Shown here: positions 8,435 through 14,774 of the stretch, piece after piece
How positions within the stretch are numbered: the stretch's first letter is position 1
How the letters are laid out: the number at the start of each line of letters is the position of its first letter
Assembly: GCA_002701395.1 (NCBI GenBank)
Contig: NZVC01000017.1
Coordinates: 38,947-102,946 of the forward strand
Direction of reading: 5' to 3'
DNA from: Maritimibacter sp.
GTDB taxonomy: Bacteria; Pseudomonadota; Alphaproteobacteria; Rhodobacterales; Rhodobacteraceae
DNA length: 64,000 nt
Notes under the pieces: model-generated
What the model was told of the DNA's origin: nothing
What the model saw: the letters and a program-made list of their open reading frames with translations, nothing else
Databases searched by the model: none
Program-made: the position numbers and the translations under genes

Positions 8435-9372
8435 CTCCACTCACGGACACAACTGACGCGACCGGGGGCATCCCCCGGTCGCGCTTTGGCCGGGCCTACC
8501 TGCGCTATGCGGTAGAGCCTTGGATGTATCTGTCACCGGCGGTTCTGCTGATCTGCTTCGTGATGCTGATCCCTCTGGCCATCGGGATTTCCTATTCGGT
8601 GCAGTCGATCAACCTGCTGCGCCCGTTCCAGACCGGCTTTGTCGGACTGGAGAACTTCGCCGACCTTGGCGATGACAACAAATTCTGGCTCGCCTTGAGC
8701 AACACCTTCTGGTGGACCTTCGGCTCGGTGACGCTTCAGTTCCTTCTTGGCCTTGGGCTGGCTTTGCTGCTGTCGCGGCCGTTCCACGGAAAACGCGTGG
8801 TGCAGGCGCTGGTGTTCCTGCCGTGGGCCGTTCCGACCTTTCTGATCGCGCTGACGTGGTCGTGGCTGCTGAACCCGGTGATCGGGCCGTTGCCGCACTG
8901 GTGGGCGGCGATGGGCCTTCTGGAAGAGCCGTACAACATCCTGTCGAACCCCGACACGGCGATGTGGGGGCCGATCATGGCGAACGTCTGGTACGGCGTG
9001 CCCTTCTTCGCGATCACCCTGCTGGCCGCGCTGCAGTCGATCCCGCACGAACTGTACGAGGCGGCCGAGATCGACGGCGCCTCGCGCTGGCAGAGTTTCA
9101 CCAAGATCACCCTGCCGTTCCTTGGGCCGATGATCGCGATCACGGTGATGCTGCGCGCGATCTGGATCGCCAACTTCGCGGACCTGATCTTTGTTATGAC
9201 GGGCGGCGGGCCTGCCAACTCTACGCAGATCCTGTCGACCTACATCTTCACGACGGCGTTCCGTAAACTAGACTTCGGCTATGCCTCGGCCATCGCGGTC
9301 GCGTTGCTGGGCGTGCTGCTGGTCTATGCCGCGATCCTGCTGTTCATCCGCGCAAAACTGGTGAAAACCTGA
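8431..9372 (+). CDS. Sugar ABC transporter permease (MalF/UgpA-like)
   Basis: About 313 aa from a GTG at 8431, chosen because GTGA overlaps the stop of the binding-protein gene; an upstream in-frame start would lie inside that gene. Six transmembrane segments are evident. The EAA loop that docks on the ATPase is seen as 'ELYEAAEIDGASRWQSFTKITLPFLGPMI', which is the MalF-type signature. It pairs with the next gene to form the inner-membrane channel. Confidence 0.92.
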   Translation: MTPLTDTTDATGGIPRSRFGRAYLRYAVEPWMYLSPAVLLICFVMLIPLAIGISYSVQSINLLRPFQTGFVGLENFADLGDDNKFWLALSNTFWWTFGSVTLQFLLGLGLALLLSRPFHGKRVVQALVFLPWAVPTFLIALTWSWLLNPVIGPLPHWWAAMGLLEEPYNILSNPDTAMWGPIMANVWYGVPFFAITLLAALQSIPHELYEAAEIDGASRWQSFTKITLPFLGPMIAITVMLRAIWIANFADLIFVMTGGGPANSTQILSTYIFTTAFRKLDFGYASAIAVALLGVLLVYAAILLFIRAKLVKT

Positions 9373-10214
9373 TGGCCAGTATTTCCCGACCCTCGCCGCT
9401 GGCGGTCACCGGCAAGTACCTTGCCATCGCGGCCTATGTGATCTTCGCGCTGTTCCCGCTGTACTGGCTGCTGAAGATCGCGCTGACACCCGACCGGATG
9501 ATCTATACCGAGGGCACCGCGCTGTGGCCCTCGACGCTGACGTTCGACAATTTCCGCGCCGTGATCTTCACGTCGGACTTCCTGTCGTATTTCAAGAACT
9601 CGGTCATCGTCTCGCTGACGACCGCCGCCGTCACGGCGCTGGTCGCAGCCGCCGCGGGGTACGCCTTTTCCCGCTTCCATTTCCGGGGCAAGCGGTGGGT
9701 CGTCGTGCTGATGCTGCTGACGCAGATGTTCCCGCTGCTGATGATCATCGCGCCGATCTACAAGATCGTCGCGGGGCTGGGGATGCTGAACTCGCTGACG
9801 TCGCTGATCGTCGTCTACGTGGCGTTCAACGTGCCGTTCGCGACCTTCCTGATGCAAAGCTTCTTCGACGGCATCCCGAAGGACCTTGAAGAAGCCGCGA
9901 TGATCGACGGCTGCACCCGGTTTCAGGCGCTGTGGAAGGTGATCCTGCCGCTGACGCTTCCGGGGCTGGGCGCGACGCTGGGCTTCGTGTTCACCGCCGC
10001 GTGGTCCGAGCTTTTGTTCGCGCTGATGCTGATCAACTCGAACGACGCGATGACCTTCCCGGTCGGGCTGCTGACTTTCGTCAGCAAGTTCTCCGTCGAT
10101 TGGGGGCAGATGATGGCCGCTGGCGTGCTGGCGCTGATCCCGTCCTGTCTCTTCTTCCTGTTCATCCAGAGGTACCTTGTACAGGGCCTGACCAGCGGCG
10201 CCGTGAAAGGATAA
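9372..10214 (+). CDS. Sugar ABC transporter permease (MalG/UgpE-like)
   Basis: A 280-aa six-helix permease whose ATG overlaps the stop of the preceding permease (TGATG). The EAA motif reads 'DLEEAAMIDGCTRFQALWKVILPLTLPGL'. The C-terminal 'FIQRYLVQGLTSGAVKG' is the conserved end of MalG-type subunits. It is translationally coupled and followed after 4 bp by the ATPase. Confidence 0.93.
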   Translation: MASISRPSPLAVTGKYLAIAAYVIFALFPLYWLLKIALTPDRMIYTEGTALWPSTLTFDNFRAVIFTSDFLSYFKNSVIVSLTTAAVTALVAAAAGYAFSRFHFRGKRWVVVLMLLTQMFPLLMIIAPIYKIVAGLGMLNSLTSLIVVYVAFNVPFATFLMQSFFDGIPKDLEEAAMIDGCTRFQALWKVILPLTLPGLGATLGFVFTAAWSELLFALMLINSNDAMTFPVGLLTFVSKFSVDWGQMMAAGVLALIPSCLFFLFIQRYLVQGLTSGAVKG

Positions 10215-10218
10215 TCCG

Positions 10219-11265
10219 ATGGCCGAGATGGAACTGAAATCCGTGCGCAAGGCCTACGGGAACACCGAGGTCCTGCGCGACATCGACCTGAAGATCGAGG
10301 ACGGCGAATTCGTCGTTCTGGTCGGGCCTTCGGGCTGTGGCAAGTCCACCCTGCTGCGCATGATCGCGGGGCTGGAACCGATCTCGGGCGGTGCGTTCAC
10401 CATCGGCGGCCAGCCGATGAACGACGTGGCGCCGCGCGACCGGGACATCGCGATGGTGTTCCAAAGCTACGCCCTGTACCCGCATATGTCGGTCGAGCGG
10501 AACATGGGCTTCTCGATGGAGATCCGGCGCGAGCCGGTGGCCAAGCGCAAGGGCCCGGTCGCCGAAGCGGCGCAGACGCTGGGCCTGGACAAGCTGCTGG
10601 ACCGTTTCCCCAAGGCCCTGTCCGGCGGGCAGCGGCAGCGGGTCGCGATGGGGCGCGCCATCGTGCGCGATCCCAAGGCCTTCCTGTTCGACGAACCACT
10701 GTCGAACCTCGATGCCGCGTTGCGGGTCGAGATGCGGCTGGAGATCGCCAAGCTGCACCAGCGGCTTGGTGCGACGATGGTCTACGTGACCCACGATCAG
10801 GTCGAGGCGATGACATTGGCCGACCGTATCGTTGTGCTGAACGGCGGCGACATCCAGCAGGTGGGGTCGCCCTTGGATCTGTACGACACGCCGGCGAACC
10901 TGTTCGTCGCGCAGTTCATCGGCTCGCCCAATATGAACGTGTTCGACGTGACACCCGTCGAAGGTGGCGTGCGGCTTGGGAACGGCACGGTGCTGCCCGG
11001 ACCCGCAGAGGCGCGCCATCTGGGCATCCGGCCCGAGCATGTCGAGATCGTCGAGGACAGCGGCGACGTCACCGCGACGGCGCAACTGGTCGAGCGGCTG
11101 GGCTCGGATACCAACATTTACACGGATATCGACGGGGCAGGGCCCTTGCTGGTCCGGGTCAGTGGGAATGTGGGGCTGAAGCCCGGCGAGCGCGTGACCC
11201 TACGTTACAACCCCGCCCGGTTGCATTTTTTCGGCGCGGACGGAGCCGTGTTGCCGCGAACCTGA
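10219..11265 (+). CDS. Sugar ABC transporter ATP-binding protein (UgpC/MsmK/MalK-like)
   Basis: A 348-aa CUT1-type ATPase. It has Walker A 'GPSGCGKSTLLRMIAGLE', Q-loop 'FQSYALYPHMSV', ABC signature 'LSGGQRQRVAMGRAI', Walker B 'FLFDEPLSNLD' and H-loop 'VTHDQVEAMTLADRI'. The C-terminal TOBE/OB domain (about residues 235-348) includes 'GIRPEHVEIV'. It completes the importer: one ATPase as homodimer with two permeases and the binding protein. It is the last gene of the operon. Confidence 0.94.
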   Translation: MAEMELKSVRKAYGNTEVLRDIDLKIEDGEFVVLVGPSGCGKSTLLRMIAGLEPISGGAFTIGGQPMNDVAPRDRDIAMVFQSYALYPHMSVERNMGFSMEIRREPVAKRKGPVAEAAQTLGLDKLLDRFPKALSGGQRQRVAMGRAIVRDPKAFLFDEPLSNLDAALRVEMRLEIAKLHQRLGATMVYVTHDQVEAMTLADRIVVLNGGDIQQVGSPLDLYDTPANLFVAQFIGSPNMNVFDVTPVEGGVRLGNGTVLPGPAEARHLGIRPEHVEIVEDSGDVTATAQLVERLGSDTNIYTDIDGAGPLLVRVSGNVGLKPGERVTLRYNPARLHFFGADGAVLPRT

Positions 11266-11301
11266 CCGGGATTTTCGCTAAGGCGTTGAAATCTTTAATC
11301 T

Positions 11302-11319
11302 TTGCCGGAATTCCGGCAA
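11302..11319. repeat. 18-bp perfect palindrome after the ABC operon
   Basis: TTGCCGGAATTCCGGCAA is a perfect palindrome 36 bp past the ATPase stop. It has no loop and no T tract, so it looks more like a dimeric protein site than a terminator. It lies 19 bp before the first copy of the conserved cassette promoter motif. Confidence 0.45.
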
Positions 11320-11337
11320 GGGTGTCCTAAAGGATAG

Positions 11338-11378
11338 CTGTACTAAGGGATATGTATGCGCAGGTGATTAACTCGCTT
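11338..11378 (+). promoter_or_regulatory. Conserved upstream element of cassette copy 1
   Basis: This block begins CTGTACTAAGGGATATGTATG and continues with GTGATTAACTCGC. The same block stands before cassette copies 2 and 3 (12059 and 14152), with the consensus CTGTACWAAGRGRTATGTATG followed after 4-6 bases by GTGATKAAYTCGC. It is more conserved than the sequences on either side, so it is probably a shared promoter or activator site. The cognate regulator is not identifiable from sequence. Confidence 0.6.
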
Positions 11379-11423
11379 ATGACGTGCGCCATAGAGTTCA
11401 ACACCAACTCAGGAGTATCCGAA

Positions 11424-11501
11424 ATGTCGCTGTTCAAGAACGTCAGTCTGCCGATCGTCGAGATCGCCTTCTTCCTCGTCCTGATCGGAGTGTTTGCGTG
11501 A
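11424..11501 (+). CDS. 25-aa single-helix membrane peptide, cassette copy 1
   Basis: The short ORF reads MSLFKNVSLPIVEIAFFLVL and continues IGVFA, then stops. A good Shine-Dalgarno (AGGAG, 6-7 bp upstream) precedes the ATG. Residues 9-25 are a continuous hydrophobic helix with one glutamate, typical of small single-pass membrane peptides. The TGA overlaps the ATG of the 67-aa gene (TGATG), implying translational coupling. Copy 2 encodes 25 aa with 20 identical residues, and the differences keep the hydrophobic pattern, which supports real coding. Function unknown. Confidence 0.6.
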   Translation: MSLFKNVSLPIVEIAFFLVLIGVFA

Positions 11502-11704
11502 TGACCATGCTGTCCCATGAGTTCGCTGCCGCCGAAGCCGTCGCCAAGCCGCTGGCCGCCCGTCTCGAAGACCTGCGCGCCGCCCAGATGCCCGTCGTCC
11601 CCGGCATGCCCCATCCGCCGCGCCAGCGTCGTGAATACCTGATGGCCCTTGCCGAAGCTTATGAAGCTGGCGAGCTGGTCCTTTCGACCGATCCGCGCGC
11701 GTAA
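11501..11704 (+). CDS. 67-aa cassette protein, copy 1, function unknown
   Basis: One of three paralogues in the window. It has an N-terminal variable helix (MTMLSHEFAAAEAVAKPLAARLEDL), an invariant centre 'RAAQMP[VI]VPGMPHPPRQRREYLMALAEAYEAGEL', and a short C-tail (VLSTDPRA). It is probably all-helical and soluble; no signal peptide, Cys or known catalytic motif is visible. Copies 1 and 2 differ at only two residues (A9V and D23E), so duplication is recent or conversion is active. I do not recognise the family. Confidence 0.7.
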   Translation: MTMLSHEFAAAEAVAKPLAARLEDLRAAQMPVVPGMPHPPRQRREYLMALAEAYEAGELVLSTDPRA

Positions 11705-11726
11705 GTCACGCCCGCGACGAACGACG

Positions 11727-11836
11727 GCCCGCCAAGCCCCGAGCATCGGGGGGCGGGCTGACGAGAAGACCCTAGGAAGACGCCAGCAAGACCGACAGAC
11801 GTACCCGTCGTCCCACCCGGACCGGCGGGTTTTTTG
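11727..11836 (+). terminator. Two-hairpin 3' region with intrinsic terminator, cassette copy 1
   Basis: The first structure is a nested stem, GCCCGCC...GGCGGGC enclosing CCCCGA...TCGGGG (11727-11758). The second is a rho-independent terminator, ACCCGTCG...CGGCGGGT followed by TTTTT (11803-11836). The same two-part layout follows copies 2 and 3. The first hairpin may mark a stable 3' processing product; that is inference. Confidence 0.65.
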
Positions 11837-12058
11837 TGCGCTGATCACAGGTGCCGACAGACCGACCGCCGCCTGGGCCGAACACCCCAAACCATCGAAG
11901 CGAATCTTCGGGCCCACAGATGTTAGCGCATGACAGGCGCGAGGCGGCGGTTGCGACTGGTTTCTGCCGCATTCGGGGCAGTCCGGCCCCCTTGGCATCA
12001 CAATCCCCGTTCAAAAAGACCGACTTAGCCCATTTCCGGCGCATTCGACCGGTGCGAC

Positions 12059-12100
12059 CTGTACTAAGAGGTATGTATGCCGGGGTGATGAATTCGCGTA
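12059..12100 (+). promoter_or_regulatory. Conserved upstream element of cassette copy 2
   Basis: CTGTACTAAGAGGTATGTATG, then GTGATGAATTCGCGTA: the same element as at 11338 and 14152. It lies 44 bp before the copy-2 leader ORF. The stretch between the copy-1 terminator and this element shows no gene. Confidence 0.6.
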
Positions 12101-12143
12101 AAAGATGAGGCGTGGGGTGGTTAGACAAGTGAAGAGTTTAGAA

Positions 12144-12221
12144 ATGTCGATGTTCAAGTCCTTCAGCCTGCCGATCGTCGAAATCGGCTTTTTCCTCATC
12201 CTGATCGGAGTGTTTGCATAA
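12144..12221 (+). CDS. 25-aa single-helix membrane peptide, cassette copy 2
   Basis: Reads MSMFKSFSLPIVEIGFFLIL and continues IGVFA, then TAA overlapping the next ATG. It aligns without gaps to the copy-1 peptide; the changes (L3M, N6S, V7F, A15G, V19I) keep charge and hydrophobicity. It has a single hydrophobic helix from residue 9. The stop-start overlap is TAATG here and TGATG in copy 1. Confidence 0.6.
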   Translation: MSMFKSFSLPIVEIGFFLILIGVFA

Positions 12222-12424
12222 TGACCATGCTGTCCCATGAATTCGTCGCCGCCGAAGCCGTCGCAAAGCCGCTGGCCGCCCGTCTCGAAGAGTTGCGCGC
12301 CGCCCAGATGCCCGTCGTCCCCGGCATGCCGCATCCGCCGCGCCAGCGTCGTGAATACCTGATGGCCCTTGCCGAAGCTTACGAAGCCGGCGAACTGGTC
12401 CTTTCGACCGATCCGCGCGCGTAA
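12221..12424 (+). CDS. 67-aa cassette protein, copy 2, function unknown
   Basis: Nearly identical to the copy-1 protein (A9V and D23E are the only changes). The nucleotide identity stays high through the coding region and into the 3' hairpin, but is lower in the 5' untranslated segment. It has the same coupled start with the membrane peptide upstream. No recognised domain. Confidence 0.7.
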   Translation: MTMLSHEFVAAEAVAKPLAARLEELRAAQMPVVPGMPHPPRQRREYLMALAEAYEAGELVLSTDPRA

Positions 12425-12446
12425 GACACGCCCGCGATGAACGACG

Positions 12447-12543
12447 GCCCGCCAAGCCCCGGATACCGGGGGGCGGGCTGACGCAAGATCCAAGACATTC
12501 CGAATGCCGCACCCGTCGCCCGAACCGGACCGACGGGTTTCTT
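12447..12543 (+). terminator. Two-hairpin 3' region with intrinsic terminator, cassette copy 2
   Basis: A nested GCCCGCC/GGCGGGC hairpin (12447-12478) is followed by the terminator ACCCGTCG-CCCGAACCGGAC-CGACGGGT, a perfect 8-bp stem, and TTTCTTG (12511-12543). It also faces the convergent end of the minus-strand RTX gene, which stops 18 bp further on. Confidence 0.7.
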
Positions 12544-12560
12544 GTATCGGCTGTCCGGCC

Positions 12561-13997
12561 TTAGACGTAGAAATCCGTTTCCGTCAGGCCGGTGACAAGG
12601 TTCACCTCGATCCGCATGTCCGTCCCGCCGTCGCCATCCGCGTCGACGAACACGATGGTGTCCCCATAGGAATTCTCGAAGGTCCGCAGGCTGGCCTGCC
12701 CGCCGCCGGAAAAGCCGCCGAGGATGTTCACCTCCATCGTGCCGGACACCAGCTGGGTGAAGTCGAGCGTATCCTGACCGACCTCGAAATTGTTGATCCG
12801 GTCGGATCCGCCGCCGGGGCTGTCCGACACCTTGCTGAATACGAAGATGTCCTGCCCGGCGCCGCCGTCCAACGTGTCCGCCCCTGCGCCGCCCTTAAGC
12901 GTATCGTCCCCGTCGCCGCCGGTCATGATGTCGTTGCCGATGCCGCCGAACAGCAGATCATCGTCGTCGCCGCCGTCCATGATGTCGACGCCAGCCCGAC
13001 CGAACAGCACGTCGTTGCCTGCGCCGCCAAGCATGTAGTCGTCACCGCGCCCGCCATCCAGCGTGTCGGCGCCCGCGCCGCCGTAGATGGTGTCGCGCGA
13101 GTTGTCGCCGTAAAGCGCGTTTGCGCCCGCGTTGCCCGTCAGGATGTTGCGCGACCCGTTCCCGGCGCCGTCGATGGCGTCCGACCCAAGCAGCGTCAGG
13201 TTCTCGAAGAAATCCGCCAGCGAGAAGCTGACCGTGCTTTGCACCGTGTCCACGCCTCCGCCGGGGGCTTCGAACAGCGAGGCCGCACCGTCGTCCACGA
13301 TATAAAGGTCGTTCCCCAGCCCGCCATAGACCGTGCCCTGCACCGTGCCGCCGCGCCCGTCGAACACGTCCTCGCCGGCTTGCATCAGCACATCGCCAAT
13401 GACGAGGCCGGTGTTGATGAAGGTCAGGTCGGCGTCGAACGCGTCATTGAAATTGGCATCGCCGTTGCCGGCTTCCGAGTTCGCGACGGCAATGTAGCGA
13501 CCGGTTGCAATGTTGAGATCGGCGATCAGCGTTCCGTCGTTGCGCAGCGTGTGGGTCAGTCCGCGGGTCTGGTAGGCGGCGGCGTCGCCGGTGGCTTCGT
13601 TGTTGTTGGCCCCGCCCTGGACCGTGCCGGTCGACGTGATGATCGTTTCGCCTCCGTCCGATGCGAAATCGACGATGCCGTTGTCGACGCCGTACACATA
13701 GCCGGAAACGATCAGCCTGTTGTTGTTCCCGCTGACATCGATGCCGTCACCGTCGCCGCTTGTCGCGTAGACGCTGCCGGTCGAGGCGATCGTAAGGGTA
13801 TCCGACCCGGTCATGCGGATGCCGTCGCCCGACGAGGTGACGATCATCCCGGCAATCGTCAGGCTGCCGCTGGCATCTGTGGCGAAGGTGAAGGCAGCCC
13901 CGGTCGTGTTGACGGTTGCCGTCGGTGCAAGGAACACGTCCTCTCCGTCCGCGATGCCGGTCGCCGTCGTGATGTTGCCGGTCAGCAGGGTCGCCAT
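12561..13997 (-). CDS. RTX-type calcium-binding exoprotein
   Basis: A 478-aa acidic, Cys-free protein. The N-terminal ~270 residues form a repetitive T/G/N-rich beta region ('TGSDTLTIASTGSVYATSGDGDGIDVSGNNN'). Residues about 285-400 contain a run of nonapeptide RTX repeats of the GGxGxDxLx type (GGAGADTLD, GGAGNDVLF, GGIGNDIMT, GGDGDDTLK). The C-terminus is a peptidase M10/hemolysin-like module with 'DRINNFEVGQDTLDFTQL', ending in a hydrophobic-polar 'TETDFYV' typical of type I secretion signals. There is no signal peptide. The protein is expected to be exported by an unlinked T1SS and fold on Ca2+. No catalytic domain is seen, so a structural or adhesive role is more likely than toxin activity. 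Confidence 0.88.
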   Translation of the reverse strand: MATLLTGNITTATGIADGEDVFLAPTATVNTTGAAFTFATDASGSLTIAGMIVTSSGDGIRMTGSDTLTIASTGSVYATSGDGDGIDVSGNNNRLIVSGYVYGVDNGIVDFASDGGETIITSTGTVQGGANNNEATGDAAAYQTRGLTHTLRNDGTLIADLNIATGRYIAVANSEAGNGDANFNDAFDADLTFINTGLVIGDVLMQAGEDVFDGRGGTVQGTVYGGLGNDLYIVDDGAASLFEAPGGGVDTVQSTVSFSLADFFENLTLLGSDAIDGAGNGSRNILTGNAGANALYGDNSRDTIYGGAGADTLDGGRGDDYMLGGAGNDVLFGRAGVDIMDGGDDDDLLFGGIGNDIMTGGDGDDTLKGGAGADTLDGGAGQDIFVFSKVSDSPGGGSDRINNFEVGQDTLDFTQLVSGTMEVNILGGFSGGGQASLRTFENSYGDTIVFVDADGDGGTDMRIEVNLVTGLTETDFYV

Positions 13998-14137
13998 GAT
14001 TTTTTCCTTGGTGTGGATGTAAGAACCGAACGTTGCGTTCCGTCGGGCAGCGTTAGCCGAGACGGGTAGGATTAACTATCCGAATCCGCGACGGCGGGCC
14101 GCGCCGGGCGGTTCGGGGGCGTCGCGCGCGACCGTAC

Positions 14138-14192
14138 CTGTACTTAGGAACCTGTACAAAGGGGTATGTATGCCGACGTGATTAATTCGCGT
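14138..14192 (+). promoter_or_regulatory. Conserved upstream element of cassette copy 3, with an extra half-copy
   Basis: The element CTGTACAAAGGGGTATGTATG plus GTGATTAATTCGCGTA begins at 14152. A second CTGTACTTAGG begins 14 bp earlier (14138), giving a direct repeat of the CTGTAC core. In this copy the 3' flank (CAAGGTGAGTCATGGGGCGGTTAGAGTGG) also resembles copy 2, suggesting a longer shared promoter. Confidence 0.6.
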
Positions 14193-14247
14193 ACAAGGTG
14201 AGTCATGGGGCGGTTAGAGTGGTAATCGCGTGTATGTAAGGCCCCAG

Positions 14248-14316
14248 ATGACAACCCACGGCCAACCGGCCTGTCCCGCCGGAGACGTCGTTTCTACGAT
14301 CGGAGTACCAGACTGA
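14248..14316 (+). CDS. 22-aa leader ORF, cassette copy 3 (divergent)
   Basis: It reads MTTHGQPACPAGDVVSTIGV and then PD, and its TGA overlaps the ATG of the third 67-aa gene exactly as in copies 1 and 2. Unlike those, it is not hydrophobic. Only the last part of the DNA (GATCGGAGT) aligns with the other copies, so the membrane peptide has been lost or replaced here while the coupling architecture remains. Low confidence that the peptide itself matters. Confidence 0.35.
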   Translation: MTTHGQPACPAGDVVSTIGVPD

Positions 14317-14519
14317 TGACCATGCTTGCCCGTGACTTCACCGTTGCCGATGTCGTCAATCACCCGGTGGCCGATCGTGTCGAAGCCCTTCGCGCCGCTC
14401 AGATGCCGATTGTCCCCGGCATGCCGCACCCGCCGCGGCAGCGGCGCGAATACCTTATGGCCCTCGCCGAGGCCTACGAGGCGGGTGAGCTTGTGCTCGC
14501 CTCTGAAATCGGTGCCTGA
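14316..14519 (+). CDS. 67-aa cassette protein, copy 3, function unknown
   Basis: The most divergent paralogue. The N-terminal third has changed (MTMLARDFTVADVVNHPVADRVEAL), while 'RAAQMPIVPGMPHPPRQRREYLMALAEAYEAGELVL' is kept almost intact. The constraint on this ~35-residue core across copies is direct evidence for protein-level selection. It lies about 180 bp from the prophage left end, on the chromosomal side. Confidence 0.68.
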   Translation: MTMLARDFTVADVVNHPVADRVEALRAAQMPIVPGMPHPPRQRREYLMALAEAYEAGELVLASEIGA

Positions 14520-14542
14520 CCCTTTGCTGCTGCTGCACTGAA

Positions 14543-14622
14543 GGCCGGTGGTCCGCATGGGGGTGGACCACCGGCCAGGCAAACACTGACCCGCCGCCCG
14601 AACAGGGCCGGCGGGTTTTTTT
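14543..14622 (+). terminator. Two-hairpin 3' region with intrinsic terminator, cassette copy 3
   Basis: The first hairpin is a perfect 12-bp stem, GGCCGGTGGTCC/GGACCACCGGCC (14543-14576), unrelated in sequence to the hairpins of copies 1 and 2 but in the same place. The terminator ACCCGCCG...CGGCGGGT then runs into T7 (14589-14622). Structure is conserved with changed sequence. Confidence 0.72.
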
Positions 14623-14700
14623 CGTTCTGGCCGCACAAAAATCCATACGCGTCGCAAGAAGCGAGCCGCGTGCCGGACATGATTGATCTGGTTTGGAAAA

Positions 14701-14749
14701 CTGGTGCTGCCGGAGAGATTCGAACTCTCGACCTCTCCCTTACCAAGGG
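14701..14749 (-). repeat. attL core: duplicated 3' part of tRNA-Thr
   Basis: 49 bp, from CTGGTGCTGCCGGAGAGATT to TACCAAGGG, matching 57571-57619 except for one C/T difference at position 21 (14721 versus 57591). It contains the CCA end, T arm, variable region and half of the anticodon arm, and then diverges. This is the displaced original 3' end of the tRNA gene. The matching copy that now completes the tRNA came with the phage. Confidence 0.93.
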
Positions 14750-14774
14750 CAGTTTCTTGTTCCGAATCTGATCT

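Noticed and set aside
11338..12100. Interpretation of the cassette element as a lux box or CtrA site
   Set aside because: The block lacks the dyad symmetry of a lux box and the TTAA-N7-TTAA pattern of CtrA sites.
12504..14069. 521-codon plus-strand frame opposite the RTX gene
   Set aside because: It mirrors the RTX repeats (Val/Ala/Asp-rich) and lacks a ribosome site; the RTX reading is unambiguous.
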